DNA from: Streptomyces hygroscopicus
Lineage (GTDB): Bacteria; Actinomycetota; Actinomycetes; Streptomycetales; Streptomycetaceae
Direction: 5' to 3'
Length of the DNA: 64,000 nt
Assembly: GCF_026168105.1 (NCBI RefSeq)
Contig: NZ_LBMW01000030.1
Coordinates: 1-64,000 of the forward strand
Shown here: positions 16,821 through 25,340 of the stretch, one piece after another
How the letters are laid out: every line of letters starts with the position of its first letter
Numbering within the stretch: position 1 is the first letter of the stretch
Translations under genes and position numbers: made by a program
Notes under the pieces: model-generated
What the model was told of the DNA's origin: nothing
Database searches by the model: none
The model's input: the letters and a program-made list of their open reading frames with translations, nothing else

Positions 16821-17162
16821 TCACAGACGAGCCCCTCTCGCCAGGCGCCGCAGCTCGTCGCCGATCGCGCAGCCGGTGGGCTGCTTGAGGCAGTGCTCGC
16901 ATTCCGAGGCATGGTCGAACAGTGCGTGGTACGCGCGCTGCCCAGCGCAGTGGCGGCACCCGCGGGGGAACCACTGAACGTCCGCGCCCGCGCGTCCCGC
17001 GGTGCGGGGGCCGAGGTCGACAGCCGCGCCTGCGCGGAGGGCGACACCGTCCCAGACGCATGTGATGCCGCGTACCTGCTCTTCCGAGAGGGTGGCCAGG
17101 TCGGGGAGGACCAGGAGGTCGATCGCTGCGCCGGGCGGCCGGTGGGCGGTAGCTTGTTTCAT
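16821..17162 (-). CDS. Conserved Streptomyces Cys-rich small protein, probable zinc binder
   Basis: A 113-residue protein from ATG 17162 with AAGGAG seven bases upstream. The C-terminal half contains CRHCAGQRAYHALFDHASEC followed by EHC, two Cys-x2-Cys pairs with an intervening His cluster, suited to one zinc site. The N-terminal part (AAIDLLVLPDLATLSEEQVR) is ordinary. I recall similar proteins of unknown function scattered through Streptomyces genomes. It is divergent from the regulatory cluster starting at 17393, and the 230-bp gap probably holds both promoters. Confidence 0.6.
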   Translation of the reverse strand: MKQATAHRPPGAAIDLLVLPDLATLSEEQVRGITCVWDGVALRAGAAVDLGPRTAGRAGADVQWFPRGCRHCAGQRAYHALFDHASECEHCLKQPTGCAIGDELRRLARGARL

Positions 17163-17392
17163 GTCGGCGCTCCTTGGGCGTCGGCCACACCCCGGGAGGT
17201 TCACCGCCTCGCCGGGGTTCTCTCGTCACGCCCGACCGTAGAAGTGCGATGTGCGGCACTTCCAGTAATGTTCATCAATGTTCACGGCGGTGCGCTGTCC
17301 CTAGGTGGTGGCCGCTTCGCTCTCTTGACCCTGTACCCCCCAGGGCGGAGCGTGGTGTACATCCGTGCACACCAAGAGCGCCGGAGGCGGCG

Positions 17393-17653
17393 ATGACACT
17401 ACGGTTCATCGGGATCGATCCCAACACCGGCCAGGGCGAGAGCCCGACAGTGTGGGTCGACGAAAGCAGCAAGGAACTGATCATCCAGGGATGGAAGCCT
17501 GACCCGGAACTCGAGGCGGAATGCGCAGCGTTCGAGATGCCGGGCCACGCGGTGGGCATCCCCGACGACGAGGCAGTTGTCCGTATCCCGGCCCGCATGG
17601 TGCCGATCGTGAGGAAGGCGTGCGATGCCGCGGAAAGTGCCGGGCTTCGATGA
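17393..17653 (+). CDS. Small conserved protein upstream of a DUF6879 gene
   Basis: An 86-residue protein with GGAGG five bases before ATG 17393. It reads MTLRFIGIDPNTGQGESPTV, contains WVDESSKELIIQGWKPDPEL and ends in an amphipathic helix. The gene overlaps the DUF6879 gene by 29 bp, so translation is coupled. In Streptomyces such small proteins commonly precede DUF6879 and XRE-DUF5753 genes in WhiJ/AbaA-like clusters. The biochemical role is unknown. Confidence 0.65.
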   Translation: MTLRFIGIDPNTGQGESPTVWVDESSKELIIQGWKPDPELEAECAAFEMPGHAVGIPDDEAVVRIPARMVPIVRKACDAAESAGLR

Positions 17654-18152
17654 GCTACTGGACGGCGCGCAGCGCTCGGCGGTCCACCTGGAAATGAGGG
17701 ACACCTACGGGGTTGCGAGCGAGGCCGACGACTTCGCCCGCTGGAAGCGCACCGGAGAACGCGACGCAGATCCCGGCTCTTCCTACTGGGCTCCGTGGGT
17801 GGAGCTGATTCGCCGCACCGTGGCGCGCGGCGTCGCGGTGCGCCGGGCCCGCATCGTGTCCGAGCCGGTGAGCGAGTACATCCGGTACGAGCACGCAGCC
17901 ACCGACGTCAACATGGCAGCGGGTGAGCAAGTACGGTGGCTCGCCCGCCGGCGCGCCTCGGACATCGCCCTGCCGGGTAACGACTTCTGGCTGATCGATG
18001 GCCGGCTGATCCGGTGGAATCACTTCACCGGTGACGGCGCCTCCGCAGGCGGGGAGATCAGCGAGGACCCGGCTGCGGCGAAGTTGTGCGCCGACGCCTT
18101 CGAGGCCGTGTGGGAGCGGGCAGTCCCACACGAGGAATACAAGATCAGCTAG
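17625..18152 (+). CDS. DUF6879 family protein
   Basis: A 175-residue protein from ATG 17625 preceded by GAGGAAGG. It shows the family pattern FARWKRTGERD, then WVELIRRTVARGVAVRRARI, VSEPVSEYIRYEH and a late FWLIDGRLIRWNHFTGDG block. DUF6879 proteins are nearly always next to XRE-type regulators with DUF5753, as here (18177), and may form a two-part signalling or toxin-antitoxin-like pair; that is inference. No transmembrane segment or known catalytic motif. Confidence 0.75.
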   Translation: MPRKVPGFDELLDGAQRSAVHLEMRDTYGVASEADDFARWKRTGERDADPGSSYWAPWVELIRRTVARGVAVRRARIVSEPVSEYIRYEHAATDVNMAAGEQVRWLARRRASDIALPGNDFWLIDGRLIRWNHFTGDGASAGGEISEDPAAAKLCADAFEAVWERAVPHEEYKIS

Positions 18153-18176
18153 TACGGAAGGTGCACAGGCCGGCTC

Positions 18177-19028
18177 ATGCCCATCTCCCCGTCCTCGTCG
18201 GCGCAGGCAGCGCGTGAACGGGTCGCGCAGCGCCTGCGAGACCTGCGCGCCGATGCGGGCATCACAGGCACTGAGCTGGCCGTGCGCTGCGGTTGGACCC
18301 ATCCCAAGACGTCTCGCATCGAGAACGCGCGCACGCCGCCCACGCCCGACGATATCCGCCGGTGGTGCCGGGCCTGCGGCGCCGAGGACCAGGCCGAGGA
18401 CCTCATCGTCCAGTCGCGGACCGCCGAATCTGCGTATGTCGAGTGGAAGCGAAAGATCCGCGCGGGCCTGAAGCGGCTTCAGGACAGCTATGTCGAGCTG
18501 TACCAGGCGACGGCGCTATTTCGGATCTACTCGCCCACCTTGGTGCCCGGCCTGCTCCAGACCGAGGGATACGCGCGGGCGGTACTTTCGGCCACAGCCC
18601 AGTTGCTCGACATCCCCGACGACGCCGAAGAGGCTGCTGCCGCCCGGCTCGAACGATCGAAGGTCATCCATCAGCCGGGACACCGGTTCGTCATGGTGAT
18701 CGAGGAGGGCGTTCTCCACTACCAGCTGGGCGACGAAGACGCGATGGCCGCACAGCTCGGCTACCTCCTCACCGCCGGCGCCCTACCGTCGGTGTCGCTG
18801 GGCATCATCCCCAGCGCGACCCGCCGACGCGCGCTATGGCCGCAGGAGTTGTTCCACGTCTACGACGACGCCCTCGTCTCCGTGGAGCTGCAATCCGCCC
18901 GCGTCCGCATCACCCAGCCTTCCGAGGTCGAGTTGTACCTGAAGTCCTTCCAGCAGCTCCGGAGCATGGCCGTGTACGGGGCGGACGCTCGCGCGTTGAT
19001 CGTTCAGGCCATCGAAGCCCTGCGCTGA
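18177..19028 (+). CDS. XRE-family regulator with DUF5753 (WhiJ-like)
   Basis: A 283-residue protein. Residues 12-70 form a helix-turn-helix (VAQRLRDLRADAGITGTELA then VRCGWTHPKTSRIENAR). Residues about 100-275 are the DUF5753 sensor-like domain, recognised by YSPTLVPGLLQTEGYARAVL and a C-terminal YLKSFQQLRSMAV. This architecture occurs in dozens of Streptomyces developmental paralogues such as the WhiJ group, which repress sporulation-associated genes and are antagonised by small partners. The likely partners here are the DUF6879 protein just upstream and the 63-residue protein downstream. Confidence 0.85.
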   Translation: MPISPSSSAQAARERVAQRLRDLRADAGITGTELAVRCGWTHPKTSRIENARTPPTPDDIRRWCRACGAEDQAEDLIVQSRTAESAYVEWKRKIRAGLKRLQDSYVELYQATALFRIYSPTLVPGLLQTEGYARAVLSATAQLLDIPDDAEEAAAARLERSKVIHQPGHRFVMVIEEGVLHYQLGDEDAMAAQLGYLLTAGALPSVSLGIIPSATRRRALWPQELFHVYDDALVSVELQSARVRITQPSEVELYLKSFQQLRSMAVYGADARALIVQAIEALR

Positions 19029-19053
19029 CAGCGGCCGCCCGTAGACTTGGGCC

Positions 19054-19245
19054 ATGTGCCCCAAGCCCAACGGCCGCGTTTCGGCGCGGTCTTCCAGTGA
19101 GCTGAACGACCGGATCCGCGCCCTCTGGCAACGCGCCGGCGGGCGCCCGTTCACGCCTGACGAGCGGGCGGAATACAAGGCACTGGTCGTGGAGTGGGCG
19201 GCCGCGATCCAGGCCGAGCGGAGCGACGTCGCCGAAGCAGCATGA
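19054..19245 (+). CDS. Small conserved actinomycete protein
   Basis: A 63-residue basic-acidic helical protein (SSELNDRIRALWQRAGGRPF, then TPDERAEYKALVVEWAAAIQ). A TAGACT hexamer ends seven bases before ATG 19054 and no ribosome site is present, so it may also be expressed from a leaderless transcript. It lies 25 bp after the XRE gene and ends four bases before a strong hairpin, closing the cluster. Function unknown. Confidence 0.6.
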   Translation: MCPKPNGRVSARSSSELNDRIRALWQRAGGRPFTPDERAEYKALVVEWAAAIQAERSDVAEAA

Positions 19246-19248
19246 CGA

Positions 19249-19280
19249 TGCTCCCTCCCACCCGTGGGCGAGAGGGAGCA
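19249..19280 (+). terminator. Hairpin terminator of the XRE/DUF6879 cluster
   Basis: TGCTCCCTC (19249-19257) pairs perfectly with GAGGGAGCA (19272-19280), with an inner CCCA/TGGG extension. It starts directly after the stop codon at 19243-19245. Confidence 0.75.
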
Positions 19281-20135
19281 CAGTCAGGGACCGGCGCTGA
19301 ATCGCAGGGGTCAGCCGCCAAGGGAGCATGAGGAGAGCTCCGCAGTCCTGGTAGTCGCGCACTCCAGGGCTGCGCGGGATGGAACATGAGCGGGGAGGCG
19401 TTCGCGATCACCGAACGTCTCCCGAAGCTGTCGTCTGGTGCGGTCCCGCGCGGCGTGCGAAACGGGGCGCGGGACCGCTGAGCCCGGCTGTCCTGTCAGA
19501 GCCCGGCCATTGTGACCGTACGCAGACACGCGTCGCCGCGCATGTTCAGTGAAGCGCAAGGGTGACGGGCGTCCTGATGGCGTCGTTTACGGAAGCGCGC
19601 GGCTGCTCATCATGGGCGTCCGCCCTGCTGGTGCCATCACTCGCACCGTTCTCGGCCCCCGGCCCACCCACCAGGCCGTGCCCCACCGCGTCTTCGCGTA
19701 CGACGCACTGCTGCAAAACCCCGTACTGCGGCATTCCTCTACCTCGCCGTCACGGACCGCTTATGCCATCTGGCGGTGCGGCCTCACGCAGACTCCCGGC
19801 CACTCCTCGGCCGCATCGTCCTCACCCAACAGCGCGGCAATCACGTGACGTCCGTTCCGAAACGACAGCCGACCGGATCGCACGCGTTGTGGTCCTGGGA
19901 CCCGATGCGCCAAGCTGCCACAGAACATTGGACCAGACGACGCAGTGCCCCTCCCCGCCCTGCGGACTTGGACGATGGTTCCACCGGCGCCGTCACCGCC
20001 ATCCTTCCTGATCGACCCCGGCGACATGGGCGACTTCCTGGACCTCGCGTCGGCAAGGGCGGGCACCACGGGACCGCGGCGCCCCGGATCGGCAAGCGGG
20101 TCCTCGACAGGCGGCCGCCAAAGCCGCCTGCACGG
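19281..20135. other. Degraded DNA without a recognisable gene
   Basis: Long frames on both strands lack starts, ribosome sites and family motifs. The only identifiable piece is the IS630 fragment that follows, so most of this is probably decayed insertion sequence. Confidence 0.4.
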
Positions 20136-20288
20136 TCCCACCTGAAGAGGTCCCTGGCCAACCCCTCCAAACCCAGCCTCGACCAGCTCACCGCGTTGGT
20201 GAAGAAGCGACTGAAACGGATGCAGTACCGCCCCCGCCTCATCGAAGGGCTCATCGCCAGGACCGGGCTCGACCTGCGACCGCCGTAA
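20136..20288 (+). pseudogene. IS630-family transposase, C-terminal fragment
   Basis: The frame reads SHLKRSLANPSKPSLDQLTA, then LVKKRLKRMQYRPRLIEGLI and ends LDLRPP. This is the conserved tail of Streptomyces IS630 transposases, immediately after the last catalytic acidic residue. The DDE core is not recognisable upstream. Confidence 0.7.
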
Positions 20289-20307
20289 CCTCAGCCGTTA
20301 GAGATCT

Positions 20308-21531
20308 CTAGAGGTTGTCGGATGTCCGGCGCTTGCGCACGACGAAGAGCGCGGTGGCACCGACAGCAACGGCCGTCAGAGCGGTACCCGCGAGGACGGG
20401 TGTGCTGCTCGACGAGCCGGTCTCCGCCAGGCCGCCGTCCGCCTTCGGCTTGTTCGCGTCGGCGCCCTCGCCGTTCCCGGACTTCGCCTCGCCGGTCTGG
20501 TCCGCGGAGCCGACGGGGGTGGTCGGCTCGGGGCTGCCATGACCCCCCGGCTGCTGAGGTGTGTTGCGCATCGGCAGGACCGCCGCGAAGGCGCCTGCGA
20601 TCACCCTGTGGCCGGCGGGGTTCGGGTGGGGATCCTGCTTCGTGCAGGCCCAGGTCAGCTGGCAGATCTTGGCTACGTTCGCGGGCACCTCGCCGTAGCC
20701 GGGGACATTGAGGCTGTCGTCAAAGTCGTCCGAGGAGAAGGCTCCTGCCACGTCCGCCGCCTTGAAGCCGGCGGCGGCGTACACCTGCGAGACGGCTGTG
20801 TTCGCAGCCTTGATCAGGGAAGCCGAGTCCTTGGCGGTCTTCTGCCCGGCATCGCCGAGGAGCCATGCCGCCAGGAACGGGTTGTAGTACGTCGCGCCCG
20901 CGTACTGGGTGCCTTTCGCACCCGCCTTGCGCAGAGCGCCCGTGATCCGGGCCAGGTTGTTCGTGATGCCCTGAGCGGCGTCGTTCAGACAGCTCTTGTC
21001 GATGGAACCGGTCGGGGCGACGCATGCCCGTATGTCGTTGGCACCGATGTCGATGGTCACGTAGTCGACCTTGCCGCGATGCTTGGCCATGGTCTTCAAG
21101 GCGGCGTCCAGCTGGGACTTGGCGTTCGGGTAGTCACACTTCCCGCCCTTGATCAGCGATTCGGTGGTCTCCCCGGTGCAGCCGAGGCGTATGTGCTCAA
21201 GCCCCGGCTGACGCAGCTTCAGCTGCTGGTAGAGCTGGTCGGTGTAGGCGACGGGCACGTCCTTGTCGACGTCCGGTTGGTAGCCGGAGGCCAGCGAATC
21301 ACCGAGCGAGATGTAGTACGTGATGTCCTTGGCGCTCGGCGAGTCGGCGGCGGCCACGCCTGGCGTGCTCAGCACGACGGTCAGCGCGGCGGCGGCCATC
21401 CGGAAAACCTTGTGTCCGGTCCGCGTGGTTGCCGACCATCCTGCTCGCTCATGGTGGGAGTGCGGCTCGGCAGAGGCGGCCATCACGGACCCGGCGCGGT
21501 ATGTGTGGAGGAATCTTTGACTATCGCTCAT
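20308..21531 (-). CDS. Secreted GDSL/SGNH esterase with LAETG cell-wall sorting signal
   Basis: A 407-residue protein. A signal peptide ends near residue 60 (VFRMAAAALTVVLSTPGVAA). The SGNH hydrolase blocks are all present: SLGDSLASGY (catalytic Ser), IDIGANDIRAC (Gly/Asn oxyanion block) and DPHPNPAGH (Asp-His). An acidic Pro/Gly spacer precedes LAETG, a hydrophobic helix and the tail RKRR. This is the sorting signal of Streptomyces class E sortases, which recognise LAXTG, so the enzyme should be covalently attached to peptidoglycan. The substrate (lipid, acetylated polysaccharide or other ester) is unknown. The start is uncertain: ATG 21531 gives a long n-region and ATG 21483 is an alternative. 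Transcribed alone. Confidence 0.85.
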   Translation of the reverse strand: MSDSQRFLHTYRAGSVMAASAEPHSHHERAGWSATTRTGHKVFRMAAAALTVVLSTPGVAAADSPSAKDITYYISLGDSLASGYQPDVDKDVPVAYTDQLYQQLKLRQPGLEHIRLGCTGETTESLIKGGKCDYPNAKSQLDAALKTMAKHRGKVDYVTIDIGANDIRACVAPTGSIDKSCLNDAAQGITNNLARITGALRKAGAKGTQYAGATYYNPFLAAWLLGDAGQKTAKDSASLIKAANTAVSQVYAAAGFKAADVAGAFSSDDFDDSLNVPGYGEVPANVAKICQLTWACTKQDPHPNPAGHRVIAGAFAAVLPMRNTPQQPGGHGSPEPTTPVGSADQTGEAKSGNGEGADANKPKADGGLAETGSSSSTPVLAGTALTAVAVGATALFVVRKRRTSDNL

Positions 21532-22907
21532 CGGTTACGTGCGATCTCTCTTCAATCTGAGGGAAGGTGTCCGCCCGGCGAAGCCCGGAAATGGACGCTG
21601 TGAAAAACGGGGGTGGCTATCCTTCGGCACGCTGGATGCTGGGCATTGCCGGTGGGCCATGCCAGTGCATTCCAGTCAGGACCTGGGTGAAGGTGACGTG
21701 CCCACCGGTTGGTGGCGGCCGAGCGCAGCACCTTGCTGGTACGACGGCTCCGGCCGCTCGCCGGTTCACTGGTAGGACTCCGTTAGGTCTGTCTCGGTCT
21801 TGCCGTGCTGGAGGCCTGCTGGGCAGGACCGTTGGCAGGTTGTGCAGTTGCCGGTCCAGCACCTCAGGACGTCCTGGAGGGTGTCGAGGACCTGGTAGAG
21901 GGTGAGTGGCTGTTGTCGTTCCGAATCCGAGGGCGGCGGGTTCGCTGGTCAGGCGTAGGGCGGGTGATCCGGTGGGAGTGGTGGCGTGTCGTGTCGTCGT
22001 TCCCCGGGAGGTTGCGGATGCCGTCGGTCGTCGGACTGCTGGAACGAGCTCGCCGCTCGCCGTCGAGTCGACGGGGTGCGTGAGGAAGCCGGTCGCATCC
22101 AGGCCGAACTGGCCGCGGCCGAGAAGGAATCGCAGGAGTGGGCGATCTCCCGCAGGCGGGTGGGCGCCGTCCTGGATGAACCGGCCGCGGGCCTCGGTGG
22201 AACCGCAGTTGCGGACCCCGCCCGGCGAAGCGGAGATCGAGGAGCCGTTCGCCGGGTGGCGTGAGGAGATGGTGACCTGGCGCAAATTCGGCCCGGCCGC
22301 CCGTAATTACGCGGTGGCCCGGCCGGCGGCGGACGTGAGGCTGTTGATCAACGAGGCTCGGATGCTGGAACCCGGACGATGTCCGGTGGGAACTGAGGCG
22401 GTTCCGCAAGCTCAACGTCCGGCACGGCAAGGGCTCCTGGCGACGGAGCCCGAAGCCGCGGCTGGTGCGGCCGATCAATGGTGCCGACCGCAACCTGCGG
22501 TGGTTCATCGAGGACGTGTGGGGCCACTTCGATGCACGCGGTGTCGTGATCAGTACGGGGAAGACGTCGGGGCTGTGGTCCGGGCAGCCGAACACCGTCA
22601 AGCTCGACGAGCTGGACGGTTGTGGAGCCTGCTATGGCGTGGGGCGCGCTGGGCTGGAAGGCTTCGTCCCACGTGTTCGTGGCGCACGAAGAGACTCCGG
22701 GAACCAACTCGTCCTCAGCGAGGGGCACGACCTTCGCCTGCGCGCCCGCTTGGCACGCTGCTCGACCGGATGCCGCTGTCCGGCGCCATGCCGAGCCGCT
22801 CGCGAGACGGCGATCGCTTGTCGGGGTCGTGGAACACCCCTCGTCCACCACCACTCCGACACTTCTACGGACAGCAAGTCCGCTCATGAAGTATCAGTAC
22901 ATAAAAG
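21532..22907. pseudogene. Shattered insertion: coiled-coil and transposon-accessory-like fragments
   Basis: Plus-strand patches are protein-like but in different frames. RVDGVREEAGRIQAELAAAE (22055-22130) resembles helical accessory proteins of actinomycete transposons. A second run around 22260-22600 reads MVTWRKFGPAARNYAVARPA and, after a shift near 22370, GADRNLRWFIEDVWGHFDAR. Neither has a ribosome site or complete domain. The final 150 bp become A/T-rich and hold the conservon promoter. Confidence 0.4.
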
Positions 22908-22949
22908 AGAGAACACTTCTCTGGACATGGCTGAAAACCCTCGTATAGT
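22908..22949 (+). promoter_or_regulatory. Conservon promoter with adjacent operator-like palindrome
   Basis: TGGACA (22922-22927), a 16-bp spacer and TATAGT (22944-22949) form a good HrdB-type promoter, with transcription expected near 22956 and cvnA starting at 23046. The perfect palindrome AGAGAA-CAC-TTCTCT (22908-22922) abuts the -35 and is a plausible regulator site. Confidence 0.55.
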
Positions 22950-23045
22950 GACAGCCAGTTGACCATTGGCTACAACTTCACGCGCACATTTCTCTCAGAA
23001 CGACACACGGGCCGCGCCCGCGTGCGGCTTCCCGAGGACCGATTG

Positions 23046-24542
23046 ATGACTGCGCCCGCCACTCCCGGTGACCGATCCACCGTCCGTTCACTGCTCCTGG
23101 CAGTCCTGCTCACCGCGGCACCGTCTGCTCTCGCCGTTGCATGGTCCGTCAGTTCCGTACCCGCTGCGGCACAGAGGGTAGTGGGCTACGGCGGTGGCGC
23201 CGCCGTGCTTCTCCTGTGTGCGGCAGTCACAGTCGCCGTATACGCGCTGCGCACCGGGCGGATCGCCCGGGTGGCGCTGCGCACGGCGACGGCCGATTCC
23301 GAGCGGGCCGTGCGGGAGCGGGACCTGCAAGCCCAGCGGTGGCGTCAGGAACGCCAACAGCACACCGACGCCGCAGCGGACGAACGGGCCCGTCTCGCCG
23401 AGGAGTTCACCAGAGAAAGGGCCCGCGTGGCCCAGGAGGGCGCGGCCGAGCGGGCCAGGCTCGACGCGGAGGTGCACAGGCTCTCCGGCGAACTCGCCCG
23501 CGCCGCCGGACAGCGTGACTTGGCGATTTCCGCGACCGCCAACGCAGCTGCTCGTATGCAGGCGCTGGCCACCGGCACCCTCGCCGACCTGCGTGCCATG
23601 GAGGAGCGGCACACCGACGAAGACGTGCTCGCCGACCTGCTGCACCTGGACCACCGCACGGCCCAGGCCGGTCGGCTCGCCGACTCCATCGCCGTACTCG
23701 CCGGTGCGCGTTCCGGACGACGCTGGGCACGCCCGATCGCCATGGAGTCCGTCCTGCGCGGTGCCATGGGACGGATCCGCGGCTACCAGCGCATACGTCT
23801 GCACTCCGTGATCGACACGGCCGTAGCCGGACACGCGGCAGAGGGGGTCATGCACGCACTCGCCGAAATCCTCGACAACGCGACCAACTTCTCGCCTCCC
23901 AACGCCGAGGTGCACATCTACGTCGAGGAGGTCCCGGCAGGCGCCATCGTCTCCGTGGAAGACAGCGGGCTCGTCATGGGCGATGTACAACTGCGCCGCG
24001 CCGAGCAGGTCGTGTCCGGTGAGGCGGCCGAACTCGGCGGTCTCACCGGGACACGACTCGGTCTCGCCGTGGTCGGGCGCCTGTCGCGGAAACACGGCTT
24101 CAAGGTCTCCTTCCGGCCTTCCGCGCGGGGCGGCACCGGAGTGCTCGTGCTCATCCCGCAGGAGATCCTCACTACCGTGTCGCCCGAAGGCCGCCCTGCC
24201 ACAGACCCGCCCCTACCCAGCGCCCCGCGGAGTGTGCCGGAAGTCCACACGGTGATCGCGGAAGCTGCCCTTCCTGGCGACGATGCGACGGACACCGCAC
24301 CGCAGGGAACCGGGGGACTGCCCAAACGGCGAAGGGGCCGTACGCTGGCCGCCGCCGAAAGCGCACGAGCGTCCGCCCGGAGCGTCGCGCAGCGCCCGGG
24401 CAACGCCGAGGACATCCGCTCCCGTGCGTCCCGCTTCAGCTCTTTCCGCCAGGCGGTGCGGGCAGCCGGCACGGCGTCCAGCACCGGGGAGGACTCACTG
24501 CCAGACCCCGACGACCTGCGTACCCCACCGTCGTCGCGATGA
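23046..24542 (+). CDS. cvnA: Conservon sensor-kinase-like protein CvnA
   Basis: A 498-residue protein from ATG 23046 with GAGGA upstream. Two membrane helices lie near residues 18-65 (SLLLAVLLTAAPSALAVAWS and VVGYGGGAAVLLLCAAVTVA). An Arg/Glu-rich coiled coil (about 75-175), a DHp-like helix (LLHLDHRTAQAGRLADSIAV) and an HATPase_c domain follow. The HATPase_c domain has the N box HALAEILDNATNFSPP, the G1-like VEDSGLVMG and a G2-like GTRLGLAVVGRL. The tail is disordered. CvnA proteins are histidine-kinase-like membrane components that recruit CvnB, C and D on the membrane and signal to the small G protein CvnD. First gene of the operon. Confidence 0.9.
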   Translation: MTAPATPGDRSTVRSLLLAVLLTAAPSALAVAWSVSSVPAAAQRVVGYGGGAAVLLLCAAVTVAVYALRTGRIARVALRTATADSERAVRERDLQAQRWRQERQQHTDAAADERARLAEEFTRERARVAQEGAAERARLDAEVHRLSGELARAAGQRDLAISATANAAARMQALATGTLADLRAMEERHTDEDVLADLLHLDHRTAQAGRLADSIAVLAGARSGRRWARPIAMESVLRGAMGRIRGYQRIRLHSVIDTAVAGHAAEGVMHALAEILDNATNFSPPNAEVHIYVEEVPAGAIVSVEDSGLVMGDVQLRRAEQVVSGEAAELGGLTGTRLGLAVVGRLSRKHGFKVSFRPSARGGTGVLVLIPQEILTTVSPEGRPATDPPLPSAPRSVPEVHTVIAEAALPGDDATDTAPQGTGGLPKRRRGRTLAAAESARASARSVAQRPGNAEDIRSRASRFSSFRQAVRAAGTASSTGEDSLPDPDDLRTPPSSR

Positions 24543-24588
24543 CTCCCGACAGCTCGACTCCCTCGCACCTGGAAGGCGAAACCAGTTC

Positions 24589-24996
24589 ATGACAGGCACG
24601 ACCACCGCCGACGAGAAGCTCACCTGGCTCATAGAAGGGCTCCTGGAACGCACTCCGGGAGCCAGGCACGCCCTGGTACTGTCCCGCGACGGGCTGAGAC
24701 TCTGCCGTACCCCCGAGCTGACGGTCGACCAGGCCGATCAGCTCGCCGCAATCGCTGCCGGCATCCAGTCGCTGTCGCATGGCGCGTCCGTCGAGTTCGG
24801 CGATGGAAGCGCAGGCGTACGCACGTCGATCACCGAGTTCTACGGCGGAACCCTGTTCATCGTGGAGGCCGGCGACGGCGCCCATCTGGCCGTGGTCACC
24901 ACCGAGGAAGCCGATGCCGGACTCGTCGGGCACAACATGAGCGAGCTCGTCGAGCAGCTTGGTGAACACCTGACGGCCCCACCCCGCAGCGCATGA
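24589..24996 (+). CDS. cvnB: Roadblock/LC7 protein CvnB
   Basis: A 135-residue protein starting at ATG 24589. It has the roadblock/LC7 pattern: LTWLIEGLLERTPGARHALV, SRDGLRLCRT, an AIAAGIQSLSH helix and LAVVTTEEADAGLVGHNMSE. In bacteria these proteins are MglB-like regulators of Ras-like GTPases, and in conservons they pair with CvnD. The gene overlaps cvnC by ATGA, so translation is coupled. Confidence 0.9.
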   Translation: MTGTTTADEKLTWLIEGLLERTPGARHALVLSRDGLRLCRTPELTVDQADQLAAIAAGIQSLSHGASVEFGDGSAGVRTSITEFYGGTLFIVEAGDGAHLAVVTTEEADAGLVGHNMSELVEQLGEHLTAPPRSA

Positions 24997-25340
24997 AGCG
25001 CCCCGGCCGGGACGACGCCCCCGACCGCTTGTACACCCTCACCGGGGGACGCAGCTGGTCGGGTCCCGACAACCCCTTCGACCTGGTCACGCTGGTGCTG
25101 GCGGAGTCTGGCCCCACACTCGGCATGCAGTCGGAGCACGCGACGATCCTCAGGTTGGCGCAGGCACCCATCGCCGTGGTGGAGGTCGCCGCAGAACTCG
25201 GCCTCCCCGTGAGCATCACCAAGATCCTGCTGTTGGATCTGCTCGCCTCCGGGCGGGTCAGTGCCCGCCATCCGCAGACCTCGGCCCTTCCCGCCCCCGA
25301 CATCCTGGAACAGGTGCTCGTTGGACTCCGCAACCTCTGA
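24993..25340 (+). CDS. cvnC: DUF742 protein CvnC
   Basis: A 115-residue DUF742 protein: RLYTLTGGRS at the N terminus, then EHATILRLAQAPIAVVEVAA, LGLPVSITKILLLDLLASGR and ILEQVLVGLRNL, a winged-helix-like fold. It is the invariant third member of conservons. The start overlaps the cvnB stop (ATGA), and the end overlaps the proposed cvnD start. Confidence 0.9.
   Translation: MKRPGRDDAPDRLYTLTGGRSWSGPDNPFDLVTLVLAESGPTLGMQSEHATILRLAQAPIAVVEVAAELGLPVSITKILLLDLLASGRVSARHPQTSALPAPDILEQVLVGLRNL

Noticed and set aside
22000..22640. An intact gene upstream of the conservon
   Set aside because: Protein-like patches are in different frames with no ribosome site; they are better explained as remnants.
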